DNA of 64,000 nucleotides from UBA6544 sp049601975 (GTDB lineage Bacteria; Pseudomonadota; Alphaproteobacteria; UBA8366): assembly GCA_049601975.1 (NCBI GenBank), contig JBMYRC010000001.1:62001-126000 (forward strand), read 5' to 3'. Made by a program: the position numbers and the translations under genes. Position 1 is the first letter of the stretch. Each line of letters starts with the position of its first letter. Shown one piece after another: positions 24,891 through 35,500 of the stretch. A model generated the notes under the pieces. The model was not told where the DNA came from and made no database searches. It was given only the letters and a program-made list of their open reading frames with translations.

Positions 24891-25675
24891 CCGATCTCGA
24901 CGATGACCGGAGCGTGATCCGATGCCTTCTCCCAGCCACGAGCTGGGCGCAGAACGGTGGCGCTTTTCAATTTGTCGACCAGGGGCGGTGTCACCCACAC
25001 ATGATCAAGACGCCGGCCCTTGTCGGCGGCATCCCAATCGCGGGCACGATAACTCCACCAACTATATAGCGTCTCTTCCGGCGGAATGAGATGGCGCACG
25101 GCGTCGACCCAATCATTGCTTTGCTGGACGGCATCCAATTTTTCGATCTCGATCGGTGTGTGGCTGACCACTTTCAAGAGCTGCTTGTGCGACCAGACAT
25201 CGCTTTCGAGCGGTGCGATGTTCAGATCGCCAACCAAGATTGCTGGGTCCTTGCTCTTGTGATTTGTGGCGAACCACTCGGTCATCTCGTCGAGGAAAGC
25301 CATCTTGTGGGCGAATTTCTCGTTCTCGTCGACATTCGGTATGTCGCCGCCGGCCGGCACATAGAAATTATGCAACGCGACGCCGTCCTCGAAGGTTACT
25401 GACTGATGGCGGCAATCGCTCTTTCCGCAGAAATCCTTGCCGTCCGTTTCCTTGAACGGCAGGCGAGAGAGGATGGCGACGCCGTTGTAACCCTTCATAC
25501 CCCGGAAATGCATATGCTCGTATCCGAGGGCTGCGATATCCTTGGAAGGAAACAGGTCGCTGTGGACCTTAATTTCTTGCAGGCACACAACATCAGGTTT
25601 TTCCTCTTCCGTCAGTTTGGCCAGCAAAGGCATGCGCAAGCGGACAGAGTTGATATTCCAGGTAATCAGTTTCAT
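24887..25675 (-). CDS. xthA: Exodeoxyribonuclease III (AP endonuclease)
   Basis: A 262-residue exonuclease III/AP endonuclease of the EEP fold. Motifs: TWNINSVRLR, VVCLQEIKVH (metal-binding Glu), the catalytic stretch LVGDLNIAPLESDVW, RRLDHVWVTPPL and the terminal SDHAPVIVE. It incises abasic sites and degrades 3' ends during base-excision repair. Length and motifs are standard. The stop overlaps the convergent oxidoreductase gene by four bases, so the two transcripts would interfere. The gene lies upstream of an FAH-family gene on the same strand only by orientation (18 bp gap), which may form an operon with the latter first. Confidence 0.95.
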   Translation of the reverse strand: MKLITWNINSVRLRMPLLAKLTEEEKPDVVCLQEIKVHSDLFPSKDIAALGYEHMHFRGMKGYNGVAILSRLPFKETDGKDFCGKSDCRHQSVTFEDGVALHNFYVPAGGDIPNVDENEKFAHKMAFLDEMTEWFATNHKSKDPAILVGDLNIAPLESDVWSHKQLLKVVSHTPIEIEKLDAVQQSNDWVDAVRHLIPPEETLYSWWSYRARDWDAADKGRRLDHVWVTPPLVDKLKSATVLRPARGWEKASDHAPVIVEIG

Positions 25676-25692
25676 GGCGATGAGGAGCTCCT

Positions 25693-26379
25693 TCAGCCGA
25701 TCTTAATGTCAAGGTCGGTCAACCCGTCCACGTGACCGATCAGGTGATCACCCTTCACGACGGCAGAGACGCCGGAGGGGGTGCCGGTCATAATCAGGTC
25801 GCCGGGGCAGAGCGTGATCAGACCGGAAAGGTATGAGATCGTCTCCGGGATATTCCAGATTAGTTGATTGACGTCACCTTCTTGCCGGACGTCCTCATTC
25901 ACCGCCAAGGTAACCGCGCCGGAAGAAATGTGACCCACAGACGCGGCTGTGTGAATTTCACTCATCGGTGCCGATCGGTCGAAGCCTTTCGCCATGTCCC
26001 ACGGGCGTCCCATGTCCTTGAAACCGCTTTGCATGTCGCGCCGTGTCATATCGAGGCCCACGCAATATCCGAAAACGGTGTCGAGCGCTTGGTCTTCCGC
26101 AATTCGATAGCCGCCGGATTTGAGCGCGACGACCATCTCGATTTCCGGATGCATATCTTGCGTCTCGTCCGGATAGGGCGTCGTGGTGTTGTTCGCGACA
26201 ACGGCGTTGGCGGGTTTCGCGAAGAAGAATGGCGGGTCGCGATCCGGGTCATGGCCCATCTCGCGCGCATGCGCCGCATAGTTCCGGCCAACGCAGAAGA
26301 TGCGATGGACAGGGAATGGGTTGCCGTCGACGACTGGAATGGTGGGCGTGTCCCAAAGCGGGATAGCGAACTTGGTCAT
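25693..26379 (-). CDS. Fumarylacetoacetate hydrolase family protein
   Basis: A 228-residue FAH-fold enzyme. It shows FCVGRNYAAHAREMG at the start of the fold, the metal-binding HPEIEMVVAL (Glu-x-Glu type), a second acidic ligand in GYCVGLDMTRRD, and the C-terminal GDLIMTGTPSGV. Small FAH proteins of this size act as acylpyruvate or fumarylpyruvate hydrolases or oxaloacetate decarboxylases. It is followed by xthA 18 bp downstream and preceded by a flavin reductase gene on the same strand with an 80-bp gap. The substrate is not known. Confidence 0.92.
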   Translation of the reverse strand: MTKFAIPLWDTPTIPVVDGNPFPVHRIFCVGRNYAAHAREMGHDPDRDPPFFFAKPANAVVANNTTTPYPDETQDMHPEIEMVVALKSGGYRIAEDQALDTVFGYCVGLDMTRRDMQSGFKDMGRPWDMAKGFDRSAPMSEIHTAASVGHISSGAVTLAVNEDVRQEGDVNQLIWNIPETISYLSGLITLCPGDLIMTGTPSGVSAVVKGDHLIGHVDGLTDLDIKIG

Positions 26380-26459
26380 GATTTAGCCTGTCGTTACGAA
26401 TTTCGGATGCGGTCGAATGGACCGCCAGCGGCGCAAACTGCCTTTGGGCTGCCGTTGCG

Positions 26460-27164
26460 TCAATACGCGTCGGCGTAGATGTCGTCGTCGTGAACGCCGC
26501 GACTCTTTAAAAGTTTGGCGATGCTTTCCACCATGATCGGCGGGCCGCAAAGATAGGCTTTCCAACCATCGAAGGAAGGAAGGTCGACGCCGATCGCCTC
26601 GTGCACGAAACCAGTTCGCCGATCGGTCTCTACAGACGCTTCGGAGAGGACCGGCGTAAAGTGGAAATGTGCGTGCTCTTCGGCCAAAGCCGAGAAACGC
26701 TCCTCGAAATATATGTCCTGCTCGTCTCGCACGCCGAAATAAAGATGAACTTCCCGGCCGTCTTCCTGCGCAATGGCGGTCTCTGCAATGCACCGGATCG
26801 GCGCCATGCCGGAGCCGCCAGCGACACAGAGTATCGGGCCTTCATGGTCGGCTCGAAAATAAGAGTTACCCATCGGCGCAGTCACCGTCACCGGGTCGCC
26901 GATACTCAGCTCGTCGAGCACGAAATGGCTGCTGCTGCCACCATCGCCGGAGCGCCGGATGTGAAATTCTATACTCGTATCGCCCGGCAAGCTGGCGATG
27001 GAATAATATTTTTTAACATTATTAGCGTAGATGACTTTGGCGTATTGCCCGGCGCTAAATTCGAGCGGCGCTCCGTCCGTCACACTCAGACGAATGAGGC
27101 GGGTGTCGTGGGTCAGCTGATCGAGAGTCTCAACCTGGCATTTAATATCGCGGACTTCATGCAT
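26460..27164 (-). CDS. NAD(P)H-flavin oxidoreductase (ferredoxin reductase-like, no iron-sulfur domain)
   Basis: A 234-residue FNR-fold protein. It has the FAD-binding motif KYYSIASLPG (RxYS-type with Lys), GGSSSHFVLDELSIGD, and the NAD-binding segment CVAGGSGMAPIRCI, and ends with the conserved YLCGPPIMVESI. The 2Fe-2S domain of oxygenase reductases is missing, so it resembles Fre or the flavin half of such reductases. It could supply reduced flavin to the LLM or other monooxygenases in the window, which is inference. It is 22 bp downstream of the glutaminase-like gene, so probably in one operon with it. Confidence 0.85.
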   Translation of the reverse strand: MHEVRDIKCQVETLDQLTHDTRLIRLSVTDGAPLEFSAGQYAKVIYANNVKKYYSIASLPGDTSIEFHIRRSGDGGSSSHFVLDELSIGDPVTVTAPMGNSYFRADHEGPILCVAGGSGMAPIRCIAETAIAQEDGREVHLYFGVRDEQDIYFEERFSALAEEHAHFHFTPVLSEASVETDRRTGFVHEAIGVDLPSFDGWKAYLCGPPIMVESIAKLLKSRGVHDDDIYADAY

Positions 27165-27186
27165 GTTCGCGCCATTTCCCTTCGAG

Positions 27187-27981
27187 TCAGGCAGCTCTTG
27201 TAACGGTGCTCATTCCCGTTCGCTCAATGCAATGAGCGTGGACAGCTTCGCTAAACGTCGCGAATAGGGGACCATTGACGTTGTTTTCCCGGATGTTCGG
27301 ATGTTCTGGATGCCATTGTACACCGAAGGTGAGGGCGGGTGCTTCGGGGATACTTATCGCTTCGATGACGCCATCGTCGCTGATGGCTTCGATGAAAACG
27401 CCGTCGCCTGGCCGATCAACCGCCTGCGCATGGAGAGAATTGACCATGACCCGATGCGCGCCATCGAACAGTTTTTCCAATAGACCGCCGGGTTGAATGT
27501 CGATCGAATGTTTATCTTCGAAGCGCTCGTCAATCGGGATGGTCCGGTCCATGCGGTGATCCCGCTTGCCGTCCATTTCCTGGACCCGTTGATGCAATGT
27601 CCCACCCATCGCCACGTTCAATTCCTGGATACCCAGACAGACGGCGAATATCGGGATTGCTCGTTTGATGGCTGTGCGAATCAAAGGAAGGGTTGTCGCG
27701 TCACGCTCGGGGCAATGCGGAGTTCCGTCAATGCTGGGCTCGCCGCCGTAGTGATGAGGTTCGACGTTCGGGCGCCCACCGGTCAGCATGATGCCGTCCA
27801 AGACTTCCAGCAAACAACTGTTGCTCACACATTCGCCAACGGCGGGAATCAAGATTGGAACACATCCGGTCAGCTCGGCAGCGGCGTGGACGTATTTTTC
27901 ACTGACCCGGTGGGACGTGTGGCCCTCGTTCTCATGAGGGGTGGCGGGAATGCCGATCATAGGCAATTTCGAGGCTTTCAT
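27187..27981 (-). CDS. Gamma-glutamyl-gamma-aminobutyrate hydrolase family protein (class I glutaminase, peptidase C26)
   Basis: A 264-residue class-I glutamine amidotransferase-like hydrolase. The nucleophile Cys lies in FAVCLGIQELNVAMGG, HSLHAQAVDR resembles the PuuD family, and the catalytic His lies in FGVQWHPEHP. Relatives cleave gamma-glutamyl-GABA in putrescine breakdown. The ATG at 27981 is preferred over TTG at 28002, though the ribosome site is weak. It is followed closely by the flavin reductase gene and preceded by lolA, 52 bp away on the same strand. No other puu genes are adjacent, so the substrate may differ. Confidence 0.88.
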   Translation of the reverse strand: MKASKLPMIGIPATPHENEGHTSHRVSEKYVHAAAELTGCVPILIPAVGECVSNSCLLEVLDGIMLTGGRPNVEPHHYGGEPSIDGTPHCPERDATTLPLIRTAIKRAIPIFAVCLGIQELNVAMGGTLHQRVQEMDGKRDHRMDRTIPIDERFEDKHSIDIQPGGLLEKLFDGAHRVMVNSLHAQAVDRPGDGVFIEAISDDGVIEAISIPEAPALTFGVQWHPEHPNIRENNVNGPLFATFSEAVHAHCIERTGMSTVTRAA

Positions 27982-28033
27982 AACTCTAAGAATGGGTCGC
28001 AAGTGGCGTTCTGTCGAGCCCTGATTTACCGAG

Positions 28034-28663
28034 TTAGTTCCCTAAACCCTCGAAAGTATCGGTAAATCGAAACAATTCGGGGTCGAGTTTGCCGCCGAAC
28101 CGGGCATGGACAAGCGCAAGTTCGGTCCGCAGCCCTTGAGCGTCGGTAATCGTCCAGGAACGGAGTTGAAGCGGCGCATCCGAGAACGTCAACATAACAG
28201 AGCCAATATCTGGATTTTTTCCATCAACCAACTCGACGCGCACAACCTTATTGGCATGCTCGTAGCGCTTAACCGTAAGTCCCTTCCGCAAACTAATATT
28301 TTCGCGCAATAGGAAATGGGCCGGCGTTTCGTCGAGCGGATAGTGGCTCACCTGCTCCAATTCGGTGTCGACATGGATGAGCAGATTACCATCTGCGTAT
28401 AATTGAAGCGGGACGGGTGGATCATATATAAAGCGCATGCGACCGGGACGGTGAAGGTACAACTTACCTTGCGCAAAACCCCCGTCCGGATTGTTTTGAA
28501 CGAAACGGGCTTCAAGGGTGCGCAGCGTATTGAGATAGTTCTCAATGCGATCAATCTGCGCTTCCGTCGGCGTGTCGGCAGCGGCGAGGAAAGGCACACA
28601 GATCAAGCAAAGCGCGAAGAGTGCAGCGTGACCCATCTGTTTAAATGTATCGTTTGACGACAT
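28034..28663 (-). CDS. lolA: Outer-membrane lipoprotein carrier protein LolA
   Basis: A 209-residue periplasmic protein with a signal peptide (hydrophobic ALFALCLICVPFLAAA). The LolA fold is recognisable from TLEARFVQNNPDGGFAQGKLYL, RPGRMRFIYDPP and the later PLQLRSWTITDAQG. LolA carries lipoproteins from LolCDE to LolB. The start is chosen at 28663 with GGAG close by; a longer frame from 28714 would place 17 atypical residues before the signal. It follows ftsK by 59 bp on the same strand, an arrangement conserved in many proteobacteria. Confidence 0.92.
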   Translation of the reverse strand: MSSNDTFKQMGHAALFALCLICVPFLAAADTPTEAQIDRIENYLNTLRTLEARFVQNNPDGGFAQGKLYLHRPGRMRFIYDPPVPLQLYADGNLLIHVDTELEQVSHYPLDETPAHFLLRENISLRKGLTVKRYEHANKVVRVELVDGKNPDIGSVMLTFSDAPLQLRSWTITDAQGLRTELALVHARFGGKLDPELFRFTDTFEGLGN

Positions 28664-28722
28664 ACTCCAACATTTGGGGGGCAGACCCGAATTCGCAACC
28701 AGAATCTGAGGCACGCGCCGAT

Positions 28723-31161
28723 TTAGGAGCTGTGGTCGGCCGCGAGAACTTCCCTCCGTCCGACCCGATCGGCTTGGCTGATGACGCCTTCTTTTTCCAT
28801 CTTTTCGATGATACGGGCGGCGCGATTATATCCGATCTGCAAGTGGCGCTGCACGAAACTGGTCGATGCCTTACCCTCGCGGCAAACAAGGGCGACGGCC
28901 TTGTCGTATAGCTCGTCGCCTGAATTCTCTTCATTCTCCATCATCGCGAAGGGGTCGTCTTCGTCATCCGCGGTTATCGAATCGATATATTCTGGCGCCC
29001 CTTGCGAGCGCAAAAACTGCGCGACCGCTTCCACTTCGTCGTCATGGACCAAAGGGCCGTGGACGCGTGTAATCCGTCCGCCACCGGCCATAAAGAGCAT
29101 ATCACCCTGCCCGAGCAATTGTTCCGCACCTTGCTCGCCGAGGATTGTACGGCTATCGATCTTCGACGTGACCTGGAAACTGATTCGCGTCGGAAAGTTT
29201 GCTTTGATCGTGCCGGTGACGACGTCCACCGAAGGTCGTTGCGTTGCCATGATGAGGTGGATTCCCGCGGCCCGCGCCATCTGCGCCAAGCGTTGAATGG
29301 TCGCCTCGATGTCCTTACCAGCGACCAACATCAGATCGGCCATCTCATCAACGACAACAATAATATACGGGAGCGGCGTCAGATCGAGGGGTTGTTCCTC
29401 CATGATCGGTTTGCCGGTTTCCGTGTCGAACCCGGTCTGAACTGTTCGCGTCAGCTCTTCGCCTTTATCAGAGGCTTCGACAACGCGTTTGTTGTATCCC
29501 TCGATATTGCGCACACCGAGCTTCGCCATATTAGAGTAGCGACGTTCCATCTCGCGCACCGTCCATTTGAGGGCGACCACGGCCTTCTTCGGCTCCGTGA
29601 CGACGGGCGTCAACAAGTGCGGGATATCGTCATAGACGGACAGTTCCAACATTTTTGGGTCGATCATAATTAATTTACCCTCTTCCGGAGTCAGCCGGTA
29701 GAGCAGAGACAGGATCATCGCGTTCAAGCCGACGGACTTACCTGAACCGGTTGTTCCCGCGATCAGAAGATGAGGCATGCGGGATAGGTCGGCGATGACA
29801 GGATTGCCGCCAATATCCTTGCCGAGAACCATCGGCAGTTTGCTGGTGTTCTTCTCGAATGTTTCGGACGAAAGTAATTCCCTAAGATACACCGTCTCTC
29901 GCTTTGCATTCGGCAATTCGATACCGATCACGTTGCGCCCGCGAATGACCGCGGAGCGGACGGAGATGGCGCTCATAGAGCGTGCGATATCATCGGATAG
30001 GCCGATAACACGGCTGGTTTTCGTGCCCGGTGCCGGCTCCAGTTCGTACAGCGTGACCACGGGCCCAGGGCGGACTTTGACGATTTCACCACGCACACCA
30101 AAGTCGTCGAGGACGCCTTCGAGGAACCGGGCGTTTTGCTGCAATCCTTCCTCGTTGATCATTTCCATCGAGTGCTCTCCCAGCGGCGCATCGTCGATCA
30201 ATTCGAGGGGTGGTAGTTGGAAGCCGTCGTCGGGGCTCCGCAAATCGAGTTTCCGTTGTTTTGCCTCGCGGGCGCGGCGACCCGGTTTGGTCGTCTCCTC
30301 CTTAGGTGCAATGAGGTCCGGGTCAACGGGTTTTCTGGTTGTGGCCACCTCGACCGGTCGTATATTACCGTCACCGGCGTTTTCACCAAAGGTGGGCTCG
30401 ATCCGATCTTGGCTGCCGCGGCGAAGGGGAATGGTCGGGATAAGTTTTCGGAACGAAAATCCGATCTTCTCGGGACGCACTCCGACTGTCTCTTCTTCCG
30501 TCTCCTGCGATTTTGTACGATGACGGAGATTGCCTGCTGTTTGAAAAGCGAACTTGCTCCAGTACCAAATACGGAGCACGCCGTTCTGCCATTCGCGAGC
30601 GGAAAACCCTAATGCGTATAGAAGAACGCCGCCTGCGATCGCGGCCATCAAGGCCACGTAAAACCAACGCGGTACCGGTTCGATCAATAAATCGAGCGTC
30701 CAGAAATGCAGCATATCGCCGACCACGCCGCCGAGCCCACCGCGGAACGGCCAGCTTTCCGGCGAATTCGTATGCGATAGCGCAAGTGCTGCGATCAGCA
30801 ATCCTGTGGGGAGTAGAGCAAGACGAAGCCAGGGCGCCTCAATGCGGTGTTCGCTGACCAAGCGCCAGCCCCATCCAGCGAGGAGGATTACGCAGAACAC
30901 TGCAACCAACCCAAGCGATTGCAATAGGAGGTCGCTTGCTAGAGCGCCTGCTGCTCCCAAAAGATTCCGGATCTCTCCGCCTGCCGTCGACGTGTTCAGT
31001 GAAGGATCGCCTGAAGCGTAGCTGGCAAATGCGACCAACAGGGCCAGAGCAATCGCGATCATTCCGACACCGACGAATTCGACCGACCGGTGGCGTAAAA
31101 TGGCGCTCATGCCGGCAGGAAGGAATGAAGATTTTGTCGCGCTTTTGTTCGCGGTGGCCAT
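28723..31161 (-). CDS. ftsK: DNA translocase FtsK
   Basis: An 812-residue protein with four N-terminal membrane helices (about residues 25-205), a short variable linker (about 230-330), the FtsK/SpoIIIE motor domain and a C-terminal gamma winged helix (YDKAVALVCREGKAST, then GYNRAARIIEKMEKEG). Walker A is GTTGSGKSVGLN and Walker B is IIVVVDEMADLM. It clears DNA from the division septum and activates XerCD. The start at 31161 follows AAGGGCGATACC. The linker is much shorter than in E. coli FtsK, as usual in alphaproteobacteria. The upstream gap to 31437 is AT-rich and must hold the divergent promoters. Confidence 0.96.
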   Translation of the reverse strand: MATANKSATKSSFLPAGMSAILRHRSVEFVGVGMIAIALALLVAFASYASGDPSLNTSTAGGEIRNLLGAAGALASDLLLQSLGLVAVFCVILLAGWGWRLVSEHRIEAPWLRLALLPTGLLIAALALSHTNSPESWPFRGGLGGVVGDMLHFWTLDLLIEPVPRWFYVALMAAIAGGVLLYALGFSAREWQNGVLRIWYWSKFAFQTAGNLRHRTKSQETEEETVGVRPEKIGFSFRKLIPTIPLRRGSQDRIEPTFGENAGDGNIRPVEVATTRKPVDPDLIAPKEETTKPGRRAREAKQRKLDLRSPDDGFQLPPLELIDDAPLGEHSMEMINEEGLQQNARFLEGVLDDFGVRGEIVKVRPGPVVTLYELEPAPGTKTSRVIGLSDDIARSMSAISVRSAVIRGRNVIGIELPNAKRETVYLRELLSSETFEKNTSKLPMVLGKDIGGNPVIADLSRMPHLLIAGTTGSGKSVGLNAMILSLLYRLTPEEGKLIMIDPKMLELSVYDDIPHLLTPVVTEPKKAVVALKWTVREMERRYSNMAKLGVRNIEGYNKRVVEASDKGEELTRTVQTGFDTETGKPIMEEQPLDLTPLPYIIVVVDEMADLMLVAGKDIEATIQRLAQMARAAGIHLIMATQRPSVDVVTGTIKANFPTRISFQVTSKIDSRTILGEQGAEQLLGQGDMLFMAGGGRITRVHGPLVHDDEVEAVAQFLRSQGAPEYIDSITADDEDDPFAMMENEENSGDELYDKAVALVCREGKASTSFVQRHLQIGYNRAARIIEKMEKEGVISQADRVGRREVLAADHSS

Positions 31162-31437
31162 GGTATCGCCCTTGTTTATTCGTTGTGGCCGCACGACTGA
31201 CTGAACCAATCACCGGTGCGGCAGATAAATTTATCAAAATATTATCTATTCGTATAAATAAACTCAAGTTTAGAGGGGAAGTGAATTTATGTATTCGTGA
31301 AGTAATAATAAATGAATAAATTGAATAAGAATACTGAATATCTTATCTTTTGCGATGAGCGAAGTGATCAACTTCACTGGTGTGCGATCCTGGCTTTGCT
31401 CTAAAATCGCGGGCGCAATTCCAAAGTAGGTGTCGGT

Positions 31438-32571
31438 TTGAGCGAAGAACATGAAGCAGCAGGTCGAGAGACCGTCCGGCTAACGACGCAAATGGCCGTC
31501 ATTGCGGTTCTTGCGGGCGTCGTGGCGTTGGGATGGTGGATGTTCGTGGCTGATGGAGACGCGTCGTCAGGGAACGGTGCCCGCAAAAAGGCTGGGGCTA
31601 CCTTGGTACTCGTCGAATCCATAAAATTTGCGGACGATAAGGTTCTTTTGCGAGCGGTCGGTACCGGGGAGGCTCTTAAATCTGCATCAATACATCCCTC
31701 CGTCTCTGGCGAAGTGATCGAGGTGTCTTTCAAGGCTGGCGCGCGGGTGAAAAAGGGCGAAGTTTTGGTCCGCTTGGACTCAAAGCATCAACGGTTGGCT
31801 GTGGGCCTGGCGGAAGTGGCCGTGAAGCAGACCGCCCGGCAAGTCAAAAGACTACAACGTTTGGCGCCGAGCGGTGCCGCTTCGGTCGCCCGATTACAGA
31901 CGACGGAGACCGAGCATGAAAGTGCTCGTCTGCGGTTGGCGCAAGCGCGGGCGTCTCTCCGGGATCGGAGTGTCTACGCTCCCTTTGACGGAGTCGTCGG
32001 TTTGACGGATATAGAGCGTGGAGACCGGGTATCCGAGCAAACGATGATCGCGACATTGGATGATAGGTCGTCGATTTTGGTGGATTTCAATTTGCCTGAG
32101 GAATTTGCCGCGCGGTTGCGCCCCGGTGATCCGGTGGCATTGCGGCCGTGGACGCGGCGCGAGGTCGTGCTGGAAGGTGCGGTGGCGGAGCTTGGAAGTC
32201 GGATCGATCCGGTCACACGCACATTGCGGATCAAGGCAGCCATTCCCAATAAGGAAGACGCCATACGACCCGGGACGTCCTTCGACGTGCAAATCGCATT
32301 CACGGGCGGCCGATATGCGACGATCCCGGAAGTAGCGGTCCTCTGGAGCCGTGACGGCGCTTATTTGTGGCGTGTGACGGATAGCAAGGCGGAGAAGGTC
32401 TTCGTTTCGATCGTGCGTCGCGACAAAGGACGAATCCTTGTCGACGGGCCTTTGGGCGTGGGCGACACGATTGTCGTCGAAGGCGTACAGGGCTTACGCG
32501 CAGCACAAAAACTACGAACCGAACCCTTCGCCGCGACAGTGTCGCCCTCGCCGAAGAGCAAAGGCGGATGA
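31438..32571 (+). CDS. RND efflux periplasmic adaptor (membrane fusion protein)
   Basis: A 377-residue HlyD/AcrA-type adaptor. An N-terminal membrane anchor (about residues 20-37) is followed by a lipoyl half-motif (SIHPSVSGEVIEVSF, GARVKKGEVLVRLD), a short helical hairpin, the second lipoyl half (SVYAPFDGVVGLTDIERGD) and beta-barrel/membrane-proximal domains. It links the RND pump to an outer-membrane channel. The start is TTG at 31438; an ATG at 31492 would remove the first 18 residues. The stop overlaps the permease start (ATGA). No TolC-like gene is adjacent. Confidence 0.92.
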   Translation: MSEEHEAAGRETVRLTTQMAVIAVLAGVVALGWWMFVADGDASSGNGARKKAGATLVLVESIKFADDKVLLRAVGTGEALKSASIHPSVSGEVIEVSFKAGARVKKGEVLVRLDSKHQRLAVGLAEVAVKQTARQVKRLQRLAPSGAASVARLQTTETEHESARLRLAQARASLRDRSVYAPFDGVVGLTDIERGDRVSEQTMIATLDDRSSILVDFNLPEEFAARLRPGDPVALRPWTRREVVLEGAVAELGSRIDPVTRTLRIKAAIPNKEDAIRPGTSFDVQIAFTGGRYATIPEVAVLWSRDGAYLWRVTDSKAEKVFVSIVRRDKGRILVDGPLGVGDTIVVEGVQGLRAAQKLRTEPFAATVSPSPKSKGG

Positions 32572-35500
32572 ACCGGATCAGCGATTTACCGTCGCTTTCC
32601 GTGCGCCGCCCGACATTGGTGGTCGTCCTAAATCTACTGATCGTCATTGCTGGACTTGCCGCCATTCAAGGGGTCGAAGTGCGCGAGCTGCCCGATGTCG
32701 ATCGTCCTGTGGTCACGGTGCGAGCGTTTTTCGACGGTGCCTCGCCCGAGACGATGGATGCGGAGGTGACCAGCGTCATCGAAGGGGCGGTCGCTCGTGT
32801 TTCGGGCGTCCAGACGATCAATGCCGCGAGCGAGGAGAACAATGCTCGTATTCGGGGAGAGTTCTCACCCGATGCTGACTTGGACGTCGCCGCGAATGAT
32901 ATCCGTGAAGCCGTGGCCGGCATTGAACGGGACCTACCGGAAGGCGTCGAAGACATCACCATCGTTAAAGCGGATGCGGATTCTCTGCCGATCATTCGCC
33001 TCGCCTTGGTGAGCGACAAGCTCTCGCAAGAGGACTTAACGCGGCTGGCGGAGGAAGATATCGGCGCGGAGCTCACCGCTATCCCCGGGGTGGCCGCGGT
33101 TGAGTTGTTCGGAGATCAAGAACAAGTGCTGCGGGTGGTTATCGATCCGCTACGGTTGGCGAGTTACGGGCTTTCCATCGACGATGTGGCGAGTGTCTTG
33201 TCGAGCACGAGCCTGGATGTGCCGGCAGGGAGCTTCAAGTCGAACGACCAGCTGCTGATGGTTCGCGCAGACGCGTCAGTGTGGCGACCGGAAGCGATCG
33301 AGCGACTTGCCATCAAAGAAGACATCCGCATCGCCGATGTCGGGCAGGCGTTCTATGGCCCGGCTGAGGCGGAAAGCCACAGCTTGCTCAATGGGCGCAA
33401 GGTTGTGGGACTCGGGATTATCCGGCGTGCCCAATCGAATACCATCACGATTTCGGACGAAGTTGGCAAAGCCATCGAAAGGTTGAATCGCCGCCTGAAA
33501 GATATCGACCTTGTGGTGATCTCGGACGATGCGCATTTCATTCGCAGTTCCGTGCGCGAAGTGATCGTTAGTCTATCGATTGCCGTCCTCGTCGTGATCG
33601 CGGTGATTTATATGTTCATGGGCTCGCTTCGGTCGACGCTGATTCCGGCGGTGGCGATTCCTATTGCCCTTGTCGGCACGATTGCAGCGATTTGGCTGCT
33701 GGGATTTTCGATCAATATTCTGACACTGTTGGCTCTCGTTCTAGCAACGGGAATGATCGTCGATGACGCCATTGTGGTGGTGGAGAATATCCAGCGCCAA
33801 CGGAACCTCGGGTTGAAACCATTTGCGGCGTCCGTGATCGGCACACGGCAGGTGTTTTTTGCGGTGCTCGCGACGACCGCGACGCTAATCTCGGTATTTC
33901 TTCCGATTGCATTTTTGCCAAGCACGGCTGGGAAGTTATTCACTGAATTCGGCTTCGTTCTGGCCATTGCCGTTGCGATTTCTTCCTTTGTCGCACTCTC
34001 TCTGTGCCCGATGTTGGCGTCGCGATTGCCGGCCGAAAGTGGCAAACGGGTTGGTGGTGTAATGGACCGTGCCGGTGATTGGATCGTGTCACTCTATCGC
34101 CGACTTCTCGATTTCACGCTAAGGGCTAGGATACTGGTCATTGGGTGTGCCATTGTGCTTGCGTCCACCGCCTTGATTGTGTTTCCGAGCATTGACCGCG
34201 AATTGCTGCCACGCGAGGACCGCGGTGCCATCATCGTAATGATGCAGGGCCCGGACGGTGTTGGGCTTGATTATATGGACCGGCAATCGGCGCGCGCCGA
34301 AGCATTGCTGGAGCCCCTGCGCGAGAGCGGTGAAGTGACGAATATCCTCTCGATCGTGGGCCGGTGGGATCTGAACCGGAACTATATCATCGCGCCTCTG
34401 GCGCCGTGGTCGGAGCGCAGTCGTAGCCAGCAGGAAATCGCAAAATCCTTGCGCGGGCCGCTTAAAGCGATTCCAGGTGCTACTGCCCGCATCCGCACGC
34501 CGAATAGCTTGAATTTGCGCCGTGCCGGCGGTCGGGTAGAGCTCACTTTGACCGGCTCCAACTACAAGGATATCGCCGCGGCGGCGGACGGATTCCTTGA
34601 TGTCTTACGAACCAAGGCGCCCGAGTTGGAAGACCTGGAGATTGAGTTCCAGCAAACCCAGCCTCAGCTTTCTCTGACAGTCGACAGGCGGCGGGCGGAA
34701 GACCTCGGCATTCCTATCGAAGGGATCGTCAATACATTGCGGGCGATGGTCGACGGGTTCGAGGTCGCGGAGCTGAACGTCGAGGACAGATCTGTCCCTG
34801 TAATGCTCGAATCCGCGGCGGGGGCCATCGACGATCCGAGCGATCTGAAAAATCTGTTCGTGCGGTCGGCTGGTGGGAAACTCGTGCCGCTTTCCGCCTT
34901 CGTCACCCTCACGGAAGAAGGCGTGGCAGCGGAGTTGGACCGCTCGGCCCAGAAACGTGCCATCGAGATCGAGGCGTCTTTGCCGCCAGGCTACGCGATG
35001 CACAAGGCGGTCGAGCGTATCGAGGATTTGGCCGATGAAAGCCTGCCGCCGGGTATCGGTCTGCATTTCATCAACGAAGCCGCAACCTTAAAGGATACCT
35101 CCAACGAAGTTGCGATTACCTTCGCGATCGCAGTCCTCGTTGTCTTGCTTGTCTTGGCGGCACAGTTCGAAAGCTTGCTAAGCGCCCTCGTCATCATCCT
35201 GACCGTTCCCTTCGGTCTAGCGGCGGCAGTCTTTTCCCTGAAATTGACCGGTACTTCGATCAATATTTACAGCCAAATCGGCCTCGTGATGCTGGTGGGT
35301 TTAATGGCCAAAAACGGCATTCTTGTTGTGGAGTTCGCGGACCAACTCCGCGACCGGGGTCATTCCGTCCTGGAGGCGGTCCATGAGGCGGCGATGACAC
35401 GCTTGCGCCCGGTAATGATGACCATGCTCTCCACTGTTTTGGGCGCCTTGCCGTTGATCTTGGGGAGCGGGGCCGGCGCGGAAGCTCGGGGTGCCATCGG